The notes under the pieces were generated by a model, which was not told the origin of the DNA, searched no databases, and was given only the letters and a program-made list of their open reading frames with translations. From Dehalococcoidia bacterium (lineage in GTDB: Bacteria > Chloroflexota > Dehalococcoidia > Dehalococcoidales > Fen-1064): 12,387 nucleotides of DNA. This document shows positions 7,344-12,387 of the stretch, piece by piece. The DNA lies in the NCBI GenBank assembly GCA_030691775.1, contig JAUYDN010000039.1:1-12387 (forward strand). The letters are read 5' to 3'. Numbering within the stretch: the stretch's first letter is position 1; the number at the start of each line of letters is the position of its first letter. Both the position numbers and the translations under genes were made by a program.

Positions 7344-7362
7344 CCCCGCACTTGATGCGGGG
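7344..7362. repeat. REP-like hairpin 3 (CTTGA loop)
   Basis: CCCCGCA and TGCGGGG form a 7-base stem around CTTGA. The segment 7341-7362 resembles 10050-10071, where TCCCGTA and TACGGGA surround TTTGA. The stem bases co-vary, which marks them as members of one palindromic repeat family. Confidence 0.65.
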
Positions 7363-7475
7363 GGATGAGGCGCTGTGTAAGAACTGGCATCTTTTATTCA
7401 GAATTGTAAAGCTGTTATTGAGACACTCCACTAGCTGCGGGGTCGGGAATGACAAAAAAGGCAAAGGTTTTCATA

Positions 7476-7517
7476 TGTCACGGTGCCAGAACAGTCATCA
7501 TGAATGTTTCTAGCGTA
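7476..7517. repeat. 42-base direct repeat, copy B
   Basis: This is the second copy of the segment at 7116-7157, ending about 80 bases before the dehydratase ATG. Beyond the 42 bases, TACACAA, TTGCG and CCA recur in order in both copies with gaps, so the copies may once have been longer. Confidence 0.85.
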
Positions 7518-7596
7518 CACAATTGCGCCAATCGTACCCAACATCGTAACCAAACGGTGTTTTCTTGATAACGGAAATATAAAGGAGGCGTGTGGA

Positions 7597-9075
7597 ATGA
7601 TTACTTCTACGGAATACAGGAAAAGATTGAGTAAAATGAAGCGGAACGTTTACATGAATGGCAACTTAATCGGGAGGGACGACCCGAAGATAGAAGGCGC
7701 CGTCAATATCATCGCCAAGACCTACGACATGGTCGACGACCCGGAGCTTAAGGATTACCGGGATGTGTTAACCGCCAAATCCCATCTAACCGGCAAGACA
7801 ATCAACCGTTTTTGCCATATCCACCAGAGCGTCACGGACCTGCTCACCAAGCAAAAGATGACCCGCATCACCTGTCACCAGGTGGGTGGTTGTATCGGGC
7901 GGTGTATGGGTATCGATTCCACGAATGCCAATTCGGTCTCGAGCTGGGAAGCCGACCAGAAATATGGCACCGAATACAACAAACGGTTCCTGAGCTGGCT
8001 CAAGGATTTCCAGGAAAACGATGGTAGTGCCTGTTGCGCTCAGACGGATGTAAAAGGTAACCGTCCCCAGCGTCCCGGCGAACAGCTTGACCCCGACCTT
8101 TATGTCCACAGGGTGGAAACGCTCAGCGATGGTATCGTTATCCGCGGCGCCAAAGTACACAATTCCTACGCACCTGTGGTGGAGTGGATTCCGGTCATTC
8201 CTACCCGCCGTCTCCTCGCCGATGAAAAGGACTGGGCGATTTCCTGCGTGGTACCGGCAGATGCCGATGGCGTAAAACAGATTGTCAGTGCCACAGCGTT
8301 TAACACTCACAAAGCTCTCGGAGCACCGGGTCCTTACGGTGGTGCAGATTCATTGACCGTGTTTGATAATGTCTTTGTACCGTGGGAGCATGTTTTTCTC
8401 AACGGCGAGCACGATATTGGTAGTCAGCTTGCTTTACTCTTTGCGCTATACCACCGCCACAGCTATACAGGCTGTAAACCAGCGATGACCGATGTGCTGA
8501 TGGGGGCGGCAGCGTTGATGGCAGAGTGCAACGGCATCGAGGGCAAGTCGCACGTTGGCGACCGGCTCGTCGAGATGATATGCACCTCGGAGTTGTGCTA
8601 TGGAACGGGTATCGCCGCCGCAATCAATGGGACCCGCTCCGGGTCGGGCACGTTTATTCCGGACATCGTCTTCTGCAACGTAAGCCGCCGGCACGCTGGT
8701 CTTAATATTTACCATGAGTATGATGTCGTCGCCGACCTGGCGGGTGGAATGCCGGCGACTCTACCGCGCGAGGGCGACTGGGATAGTGAAGAGACTAAAA
8801 AATACCTGGAAAAGTATATGATGCGCAATCCTAAAGTGCCGGTGGAAGACCAGCACCGCGCCTTCCGCTGGGTACAGGATATTACCTGTTCGGAGCATGC
8901 GGGAGTCAGCCAGTATGCCGGTGTTCATGGCGGCGGCTCACCGAGAATGGAGCAAATCGCCATACTGGGAAGCTATAATGTGGAGCAGGTGAAGAATATC
9001 GCCAAGCGTCTTTCCGGCATCAAGACCAAAGGTAAGTATACTTTCGATAGGTTGGGAAACATCCCGGACCTGTAA
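7597..9075 (+). CDS. abfD: 4-hydroxybutyryl-CoA dehydratase / vinylacetyl-CoA isomerase family enzyme
   Basis: The 492-residue protein has the family's usual length. Known members (Clostridium aminobutyricum) bind FAD and a [4Fe-4S] cluster through C99, C103, H292 and C299. Here C99 and C103 have the same numbers (GGCIGRCMG), and H286 and C293 (YHRHSYTGC) keep the His-to-Cys spacing of seven. The next residues, Y290 and K294, match catalytic Tyr296 and Lys300. Thr190 of the clostridial enzyme aligns with S190 in KVHNSYAPV, where HQTG is usual; this conserves the hydroxyl but hints at a subfamily. The reaction would be 4-hydroxybutyryl-CoA to crotonyl-CoA. Flavin mono-oxygenases of the related HpaB family lack the cluster ligands, so that alternative is unlikely. 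The start is ATG at 7597 with AAAGGAGG (7581-7588); an in-frame ATG at 7504, inside repeat copy B, has no such site. The exact substrate within the family is not proven. Confidence 0.88.
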   Translation: MITSTEYRKRLSKMKRNVYMNGNLIGRDDPKIEGAVNIIAKTYDMVDDPELKDYRDVLTAKSHLTGKTINRFCHIHQSVTDLLTKQKMTRITCHQVGGCIGRCMGIDSTNANSVSSWEADQKYGTEYNKRFLSWLKDFQENDGSACCAQTDVKGNRPQRPGEQLDPDLYVHRVETLSDGIVIRGAKVHNSYAPVVEWIPVIPTRRLLADEKDWAISCVVPADADGVKQIVSATAFNTHKALGAPGPYGGADSLTVFDNVFVPWEHVFLNGEHDIGSQLALLFALYHRHSYTGCKPAMTDVLMGAAALMAECNGIEGKSHVGDRLVEMICTSELCYGTGIAAAINGTRSGSGTFIPDIVFCNVSRRHAGLNIYHEYDVVADLAGGMPATLPREGDWDSEETKKYLEKYMMRNPKVPVEDQHRAFRWVQDITCSEHAGVSQYAGVHGGGSPRMEQIAILGSYNVEQVKNIAKRLSGIKTKGKYTFDRLGNIPDL

Positions 9076-9095
9076 AACCAACCTGGAGGTGTGTC

Positions 9096-9953
9096 ACGGA
9101 GATTAAAAAGATTGGGGTCAGCGGTTGCGGGTTTATGGGTGCCGGCATCGTGCAGGTCTGCGCGCAGGCTGGCTACGATATACTCGCCCAGGATATCAGC
9201 GAGGACTGCCTCAAACGTGGTCTGGCGACAATCGATTACTTCCTCAGCCGCGATGTGGAAAAGCGCCGCCGGACTAAAACGGAAAAAGTTACTGTATTAG
9301 CGCGTATTAAGGGCACCACGAAAATCGAAGACATGGCGAACCGTGATATCGTCATCGAGGCGGTGCCGGAAGACATCCTCTTGAAAAAGCGGATATTTGC
9401 CCGGCTGGATGAAATCTGTGCGAAACGAACCATCCTCGCCAGCAATACATCCACTATCCGTATTGCAGAACTGGCGGCGGCGACCAAGCGGACGGGGAAG
9501 GTAATCGGGATGCATTTCCTGGCGCCGGTCCCGCCTGCTAAGCTCATCGAGGTCGTGCGCGCTGAAACTACAAGTCCTGCAACGCTGAAGACAGTGGTAG
9601 CATTTGGCAGGTCGCTTGGCAAAGAAGTGCTCGTTGCCAAAGACACACCCGGTTTTATCTTCAACTATTTATTGGAAGCGTTGAACAGGGCGGCGCTGGA
9701 ACTGCTCGATAGGAAGGTAGCTTCTAAAGAGGACATCGATAAGAGCATGACGCTAGGGCTGGGGCACCCCATCGGGCCCTTTGCTTTAATGGACTTCATC
9801 GGGCTGGATGTGGTCTACCTGACACAGAAAGCGGTGTACGAGCAGACTAAAGACCCGCGCAACAAGCCTTCGTCCGTAATAGAGAAGCTGGTAAAACAGG
9901 GCAGGCTGGGGCGCAAGACGGGTAAAGGGTTTTACGATTACACGGGGAAGTAG
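9096..9953 (+). CDS. hbd: 3-hydroxybutyryl-CoA dehydrogenase, apparent ACG start
   Basis: This NAD-dependent enzyme oxidises 3-hydroxyacyl-CoA to 3-oxoacyl-CoA, here probably 3-hydroxybutyryl-CoA to acetoacetyl-CoA. Counted from 9096 it has 285 residues, the normal length. The nucleotide-binding loop is GCGFMG (10-15). All four catalytic residues of the family are present: S119 in SNTS, H140 in GMHFLAP, E152 in LIEV and N190 in GFIFNYLL. The usual HFFNPVP is HFLAPVP. No ATG, GTG or TTG lies in frame before 9135, and a start there would cut the first beta strand and half of the NAD loop. An ACG at 9096-9098 stands where ATG is expected, six bases after GGAGG (9085-9089), and is followed by EIKKIGV. 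Either ACG is used, or the start was lost by mutation or a base error. It follows the dehydratase stop by 20 bases. Confidence 0.88.
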   Translation, partial: TEIKKIGVSGCGFMGAGIVQVCAQAGYDILAQDISEDCLKRGLATIDYFLSRDVEKRRRTKTEKVTVLARIKGTTKIEDMANRDIVIEAVPEDILLKKRIFARLDEICAKRTILASNTSTIRIAELAAATKRTGKVIGMHFLAPVPPAKLIEVVRAETTSPATLKTVVAFGRSLGKEVLVAKDTPGFIFNYLLEALNRAALELLDRKVASKEDIDKSMTLGLGHPIGPFALMDFIGLDVVYLTQKAVYEQTKDPRNKPSSVIEKLVKQGRLGRKTGKGFYDYTGK

Positions 9954-9955
9954 TT

Positions 9956-10010
9956 AGCTGTTAGCATTTAGCTATAAGCATTCAGCGGTCAGCTTCCAGT
10001 TTTAGGCTGT
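9956..10010. repeat. Heptad-periodic tract 2 (AGYnnTY-like)
   Basis: AG or GC marks recur at 9957, 9964, 9971, 9978, 9985, 9992, 9999 and 10006, a strict 7-base step. Units read like AGCATTT, AGCATTC and AGCGGTC. The tract begins directly after the dehydrogenase stop codon and is of the same kind as tract 1. Confidence 0.75.
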
Positions 10011-10049
10011 CATGCTGGAGGAGTCCGTCCCCCAGCGCTCCCGAAGAAC

Positions 10050-10071
10050 CTGTCCCGTATTTGATACGGGA
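10050..10071. repeat. REP-like hairpin 4 (TTTGA loop)
   Basis: TCCCGTA (10053-10059) and TACGGGA (10065-10071) form a 7-base stem around TTTGA. It matches hairpin 3 in layout, with compensating changes in the stem. It abuts the broken end of the succinyl-CoA synthetase-like relic. Confidence 0.65.
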
Positions 10072-10088
10072 ACGACAGCTTGCACTGG

Positions 10089-10207
10089 TTCCACCAAGGT
10101 CGCCACCTCATAAGCCTCCTGCGGTGTTGCTCCACGGTACCCTACGGCACGGCAATCCCCTGCGCTTTGAGAAGCTGTTTCCCTTGATACTCAAGCAGTT
10201 TGGTCAT
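10089..10207 (-). pseudogene. Relic of a succinyl-CoA synthetase beta-like (ATP-grasp) gene, 5' fragment
   Basis: From the ATG at 10205-10207 the minus strand reads MTKLLEYQGKQLLKAQGIAVP, split here as MTK plus LLEYQGKQLLKAQGIAVP, then TAG at 10142-10144. This is the N-terminal pattern of ADP-forming succinate-CoA ligase beta subunits and related ATP-grasp CoA ligases (KLLEYQ, KELL, GIPVP). After the stop come GTV and, past a two-base insertion near 10131-10132, ATPQEAYEVATLVE, again the family pattern. The match then ends close to REP-like hairpin 4. The fragment therefore has a nonsense codon, a frameshift and a missing remainder (about 350 residues in a normal subunit). A TATAAT at 10233-10238 on the same strand may be its old promoter. 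It suggests that a CoA-ligase gene once stood beside the CoA-ester block. The call rests on short but characteristic motifs. Confidence 0.6.
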
Positions 10208-10277
10208 GCTACGACGATTTTCCCAAAGAATTATTATATCAAAAATATTAGCTATGTATGTTAAAAGGCTACATCTA

Positions 10278-10940
10278 TTAAAGAAGAGGATTCGCAGACG
10301 TTGACCTTATTATTCTTTGCGCTGCTACACGAACTAAATGACAGTACTTTTCGAGGAAAGTAATATTCTCAGTGGGTACGAGTGTCATCAGTAACACTCC
10401 AGCAGTTAATTTACGAGGTAAATAACCGACGAGACCGCGCGTAGTATCACGTAATTTCGTTTGGGAAGTTCCTGACCGGTGGGCGATACTGTTTCTAATG
10501 GTGTTCATATGCTTGAAGTCTACCAACATAGGTCTAAGAGCAGAATCGTATGGATCACCGTTAGCAAAGTACAATCTAGCAAGATTCATTACTTCATCAA
10601 TATCTGTCCAGTCTGCGTATGAGCGGTTTCTAGTTTGTACAATCTGAAGTGCATGGGAGAGTGCGGTAGGAGAGATGAAACGCTTTGGAGAATAACCAAC
10701 TGAAGTGGTAGCACCGCACATATAACGTATAAAACTTTGCTCAAGAAAATCTTCCCACGCAAGAAACAAATGTAAAAAAGCTAGTTCTGTCATCACTTGT
10801 TTTTGTTGCTGAGTTACAGGTACATAGTTCTTTGCTCTTTTGCGATAATACATGGAATCAGCTTTTTGTGCCAAATTGAGGCAGCCATTTATCCTCTTTT
10901 CTAGGATCGGTAGTATGAATTGTATTTTACATATCGACAT
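10278..10940 (-). CDS. HEPN-domain protein, predicted RNase toxin/effector (MAE_28990/MAE_18760-like)
   Basis: The 220-residue protein looks all-helical. Residues 147-154 read TIRNSIAH, containing R149-N150-x3-H154, the RNxxxH motif that forms the active site in HEPN ribonucleases. The earlier HLFLAWEDFLEQSF (57-70), with acidic residues 63-64 and 67, matches the first conserved helix of the MAE_28990/MAE_18760-like branch as I remember it. No signal peptide or membrane segment is seen, so it should act in the cytoplasm. Its ATG (10938-10940) lies three bases after the stop of the DUF262 gene, so the pair is almost certainly co-translated. Such HEPN proteins commonly cut RNA as toxins or phage-defence effectors. 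Base composition is much poorer in G+C than in the metabolic genes to the left, a sign of transfer. HEPN fold: likely. RNase activity and target: inferred. Confidence 0.68.
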   Translation of the reverse strand: MSICKIQFILPILEKRINGCLNLAQKADSMYYRKRAKNYVPVTQQQKQVMTELAFLHLFLAWEDFLEQSFIRYMCGATTSVGYSPKRFISPTALSHALQIVQTRNRSYADWTDIDEVMNLARLYFANGDPYDSALRPMLVDFKHMNTIRNSIAHRSGTSQTKLRDTTRGLVGYLPRKLTAGVLLMTLVPTENITFLEKYCHLVRVAAQRIIRSTSANPLL

Positions 10941-10943
10941 AGG

Positions 10944-11999
10944 TCATCGTAATCGAGATATTATGTATTTCCATATGAAGTCATGTCTTATGCGTCTGGA
11001 ACCAAGGTCTGCCGTAGATTTTTGTGACACTCTGATGAAATGTAGGAATATATCGTTAGGATTTTTCCAGTTTACCGTTATCTCTTTATCCATTTCGAAT
11101 AAGATTCTTTGTATTGTTTTTAGCATTTCACCTTCGAAAATGAGCCTTTGACTATTCTGTCCTGGTAGTCCGAATTTCGCGTCAAATATGAAGCAAAATA
11201 GGCTATAGAATAAAGGTTTTCTTTTGAAGTTGGTTTTGGAAAGGTGATTTTCAAAAATCATAGCAATCTGGTCTATCGTTGATCTAAATCGCTGTATGAT
11301 TCGCTCTTGTTGGGTAAATTCATTTTCTTCGTATTTTAAATAATATTTGTTAATCGTCTTCTTACCTGATTGGAAACCTGCTAGCATAGCAATTACAAGT
11401 TCTGAAACCAATTCGGCTTCAAGCATGCGGGCTATGTTTTGATTTGTCATAATCTTGTTGTCGAGCCAGAATCGATAATGTTCGAAGCCTAAGTCATAAA
11501 TGGTCCTCTTGAATGGGCTTACAAACTTAGCATTGCGTTTCTCTTGTGCGTTGAGAGTAATAGTGTAAGAATTGATTCTTGAAAATACTTCCAAAACGTC
11601 TCTATCTGTAGCACCCTCTAACAAGTCAACTGAAAAACGGTAACGGAGAAACTTCTCCTGGACGTCCTTTGGTAATTCATGAAAATGAAGTCCGCCATAA
11701 TCTTCGTTTTGGGCTTTGTTTACAGAGAACTTACCGCTAATGTAATCTATTACAGTGGACATTCGTTGTTGACCATCCACTATTTCGCGGACTGTTCTGT
11801 GTCCGGTCATATCGATCATTTCGCGCATATACAGTTTTGGGATGGGTAATCTTCTTAATATGGTATCTATTAAATAAGATCTTGCCTTTTCGCTCCAGAC
11901 CTGCCTCCTTTGGAACTTTGGTTGAAGCACTAGCTCCTGCCGTTTGTGCCAATTGAAGAAATCATTTATCGGGTAGCTTAGAGGTTTTACTTCTTCCAT
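10944..11999 (-). CDS. DUF262 (GmrSD N-terminal/ParB-like) domain protein
   Basis: The 351-residue protein shows the DUF262 hallmarks in order: QPKFQRRQVW (26-35), LPIPKLYMRE (51-60), EIVDGQQRMSTVIDYISG (72-89), and FSRINS (139-144) followed by LNAQEKRNA (149-157). DGQQR is the strongest motif. In GmrSD, BrxU and SspE-type defence proteins this domain senses or hydrolyses nucleotides and may act on DNA, and it is normally joined or paired with a DUF1524 HNH nuclease. No HNH motif is present here; residues 170-351 are a helical region of unknown role, and the next gene is a HEPN protein instead. The start is ATG at 11997-11999; GGGGG at 12006-12010 is the only ribosome-binding-like run. The gene is AT-rich, with a sampled 60 bases at 32% G+C. 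A sensor or regulator of the HEPN partner is the likeliest role, by inference. Confidence 0.85.
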   Translation of the reverse strand: MEEVKPLSYPINDFFNWHKRQELVLQPKFQRRQVWSEKARSYLIDTILRRLPIPKLYMREMIDMTGHRTVREIVDGQQRMSTVIDYISGKFSVNKAQNEDYGGLHFHELPKDVQEKFLRYRFSVDLLEGATDRDVLEVFSRINSYTITLNAQEKRNAKFVSPFKRTIYDLGFEHYRFWLDNKIMTNQNIARMLEAELVSELVIAMLAGFQSGKKTINKYYLKYEENEFTQQERIIQRFRSTIDQIAMIFENHLSKTNFKRKPLFYSLFCFIFDAKFGLPGQNSQRLIFEGEMLKTIQRILFEMDKEITVNWKNPNDIFLHFIRVSQKSTADLGSRRIRHDFIWKYIISRLR

Positions 12000-12020
12000 A
12001 ACATGCCCCCAGAGAACCGT

Positions 12021-12043
12021 TTATCTTTAAATGGAAAAGATAA
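12021..12043 (-). promoter_or_regulatory. Inverted repeat at the DUF262-HEPN transcript start, candidate operator
   Basis: TTATCTTT (12021-12028) and AAAGATAA (12036-12043) form a perfect 8-base inverted repeat with a 7-base centre. It lies just downstream of the predicted transcript start (about 12048) and before the DUF262 ATG. This is a position typical of autorepression sites in two-gene toxin modules; it could equally fold as a leader hairpin. Confidence 0.5.
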
Positions 12044-12054
12044 GTTCGTTCTGG

Positions 12055-12083
12055 ATTGTATCAAAATGTAGATTGCAGTTCAA
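12055..12083 (-). promoter_or_regulatory. Promoter for the DUF262-HEPN cassette
   Basis: The minus strand has TTGAAC (12078-12083), a 17-base spacer and TACAAT (12055-12060). The -10 has one mismatch and the -35 two. The predicted leader is about 50 bases long. Confidence 0.6.
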
Positions 12084-12150
12084 GAATGTAATTAGCTCCG
12101 AACTTTTTACGTTCCCTTACGTAATTTTCCATAATATCAACAAAAACATA

Positions 12151-12179
12151 TTTGCATTCCTCGCGCAATGCTCTATAAT
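12151..12179 (+). promoter_or_regulatory. Promoter for the universal stress protein gene
   Basis: A perfect TATAAT (12174-12179) is preceded, 17 bases upstream, by TTTGCA (12151-12156), a 4 of 6 match to the -35 consensus. The transcript would begin near 12186, with a leader of about 100 bases that includes heptad tract 3. Confidence 0.55.
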
Positions 12180-12194
12180 AGGACTCACAGAATA

Positions 12195-12257
12195 AATCCT
12201 AATATCTAAACTCTAAACACTAATAAACTGAAAACTGTTCACTATTAACTGTTCACG
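12195..12257. repeat. Heptad-periodic tract 3
   Basis: CT dinucleotides start at 12199, 12206, 12213, 12220, 12228, 12235, 12242 and 12249, steps of seven with one of eight. On the minus strand the units read AGTTAAT, AGTGAAC, AGTTTTC and similar, which fits the AGYnnTY pattern of tracts 1 and 2. Confidence 0.7.
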
Positions 12258-12287
12258 GGTGTTTGGAGAAAGAGGGAGGAGAGAGAC

Positions 12288-12387
12288 ATGGCGTATAACA
12301 AGATTGTCGTACCCCTGGATGGTTCTAAACTCGCGGAGATTGCCTTACCCCACGTGGAGGAGATTGCCGCCGGCTGTCATGTCGCGG
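12288..12387 (+). CDS. Universal stress protein (UspA family), 5' part only
   Basis: Only the first 33 codons are in the window; the frame is open to the right edge. The protein starts MAYNKIVVPLDGSKLAEIAL, which is the first beta strand and the D-G-S loop of UspA-family proteins (the usual pattern is KILVPLDGS followed by AE.AL). These small cytoplasmic proteins often bind ATP and are induced by starvation or other stress. The ATG at 12288-12290 has GGAGG at 12275-12279, eight bases upstream. The gene is divergent from the DUF262-HEPN cassette and has its own TATAAT box. Domain number and ATP-binding residues lie beyond the window. Confidence is good because the opening motif is characteristic. 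Confidence 0.85.
   Translation, partial: MAYNKIVVPLDGSKLAEIALPHVEEIAAGCHVA

Larger units (their letters stand above)
6998..7596. other. Non-coding, repeat-rich gap between enoyl-CoA hydratase and the dehydratase
   Basis: I see no convincing gene here. The gap holds a 7-base-periodic tract next to the hydratase stop, two copies of a 42-base direct repeat, three successive GC-rich hairpins, a GTGGCGCCAC palindrome (7196-7205), and finally the ribosome binding site of the dehydratase gene. No clear promoter was found just before the dehydratase, so it may be read through from the hydratase promoter. Confidence 0.7.
9954..10277. other. Gap with repeats and a gene relic between converging genes
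   Basis: No intact gene is seen. The gap contains heptad tract 2, a REP-like hairpin, a degraded 5' fragment of a succinyl-CoA synthetase beta-like gene, and about 70 AT-rich bases up to the end of the HEPN gene. No clear intrinsic terminator was found for either converging gene. Confidence 0.7.

Noticed and set aside
7276..7362. Hairpin cluster as an intrinsic terminator of the hydratase gene
   Set aside because: The stems are strong but no run of T follows any of them on either strand.
7786..8310. Minus-strand 174-codon reading frame inside the dehydratase gene
   Set aside because: It is antisense to the conserved cluster-binding region of the dehydratase and shows no motifs of its own.
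9091..9300. GTG start at 9091 giving a 69-codon plus-strand frame near the dehydrogenase ribosome binding site
   Set aside because: It is out of frame with the conserved dehydrogenase protein and its translation is arginine-rich nonsense.
10061..10264. Plus-strand 67-codon reading frame
   Set aside because: It covers the REP-like hairpin and the antisense of the succinyl-CoA synthetase-like relic; the minus-strand motifs explain the sequence better.
12195..12257. Periodic tract as a CRISPR array
   Set aside because: The repeat unit is only seven bases and there are no spacers; no cas-like gene is nearby.
1..12387. tRNA, rRNA or transposase genes
   Set aside because: Reading both strands I saw no cloverleaf, rRNA-like stretch or transposase motif; a covariance search would be needed to exclude small RNAs.

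Overview
The window looks like a bacterial chromosome from an anaerobe, most plausibly a Chloroflexota/Dehalococcoidia-type genome. That placement is an inference from gene content: a Gld-type ABC exporter with an anchored parvulin, OppD/OppF, an oxygen-sensitive 4-hydroxybutyryl-CoA dehydratase and a UspA protein. I recognise no taxonomic marker gene. Genes carry clear Shine-Dalgarno sequences, and sigma-70-like promoters can be read in most gaps.

Positions 1-3729 (minus strand) form one tight operon: membrane-anchored parvulin foldase, ABC ATPase, ABC-2 permease, then a GldG-like auxiliary protein that runs off the left edge. Two junctions are 4-base GTGA overlaps and the third is TAG directly followed by ATG, so translation is probably coupled. 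A TATAAT box lies just upstream. Positions 3865-5877 (minus strand) are a separate oppD-oppF pair, the two ATPases of a peptide-type importer, without permeases or binding protein in the window. It is driven by a near-consensus promoter at 6039-6067 that diverges from the promoter of the next block.

Positions 6227-9953 (plus strand) hold a CoA-ester module: enoyl-CoA hydratase, a 4-hydroxybutyryl-CoA dehydratase family enzyme with all four predicted Fe-S ligands, and 3-hydroxybutyryl-CoA dehydrogenase. Together they would convert 4-hydroxybutyryl-CoA to crotonyl-CoA, 3-hydroxybutyryl-CoA and acetoacetyl-CoA. The dehydrogenase has no ATG, GTG or TTG at its expected start; an ACG sits there behind a good ribosome binding site. 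The two gaps in and after this block (6998-7596 and 9954-10277) contain 7-base-periodic repeats, REP-like hairpins, a 42-base direct repeat spaced exactly 360 bases apart, and a broken 5' fragment of a succinyl-CoA synthetase beta-like gene.

Positions 10278-11999 (minus strand) are an AT-rich two-gene cassette: a DUF262 (GmrSD/ParB-like) protein followed three bases later by a HEPN-domain protein with an intact RNxxxH motif. It has its own promoter and a hairpin or operator-like inverted repeat near the predicted transcript start. I infer a defence or toxin-antitoxin-like module acquired by transfer; this is the best candidate for a little-described system here. At the right edge (12288 onward, plus strand) a universal stress protein gene begins, and its leader contains a third 7-base-periodic tract.
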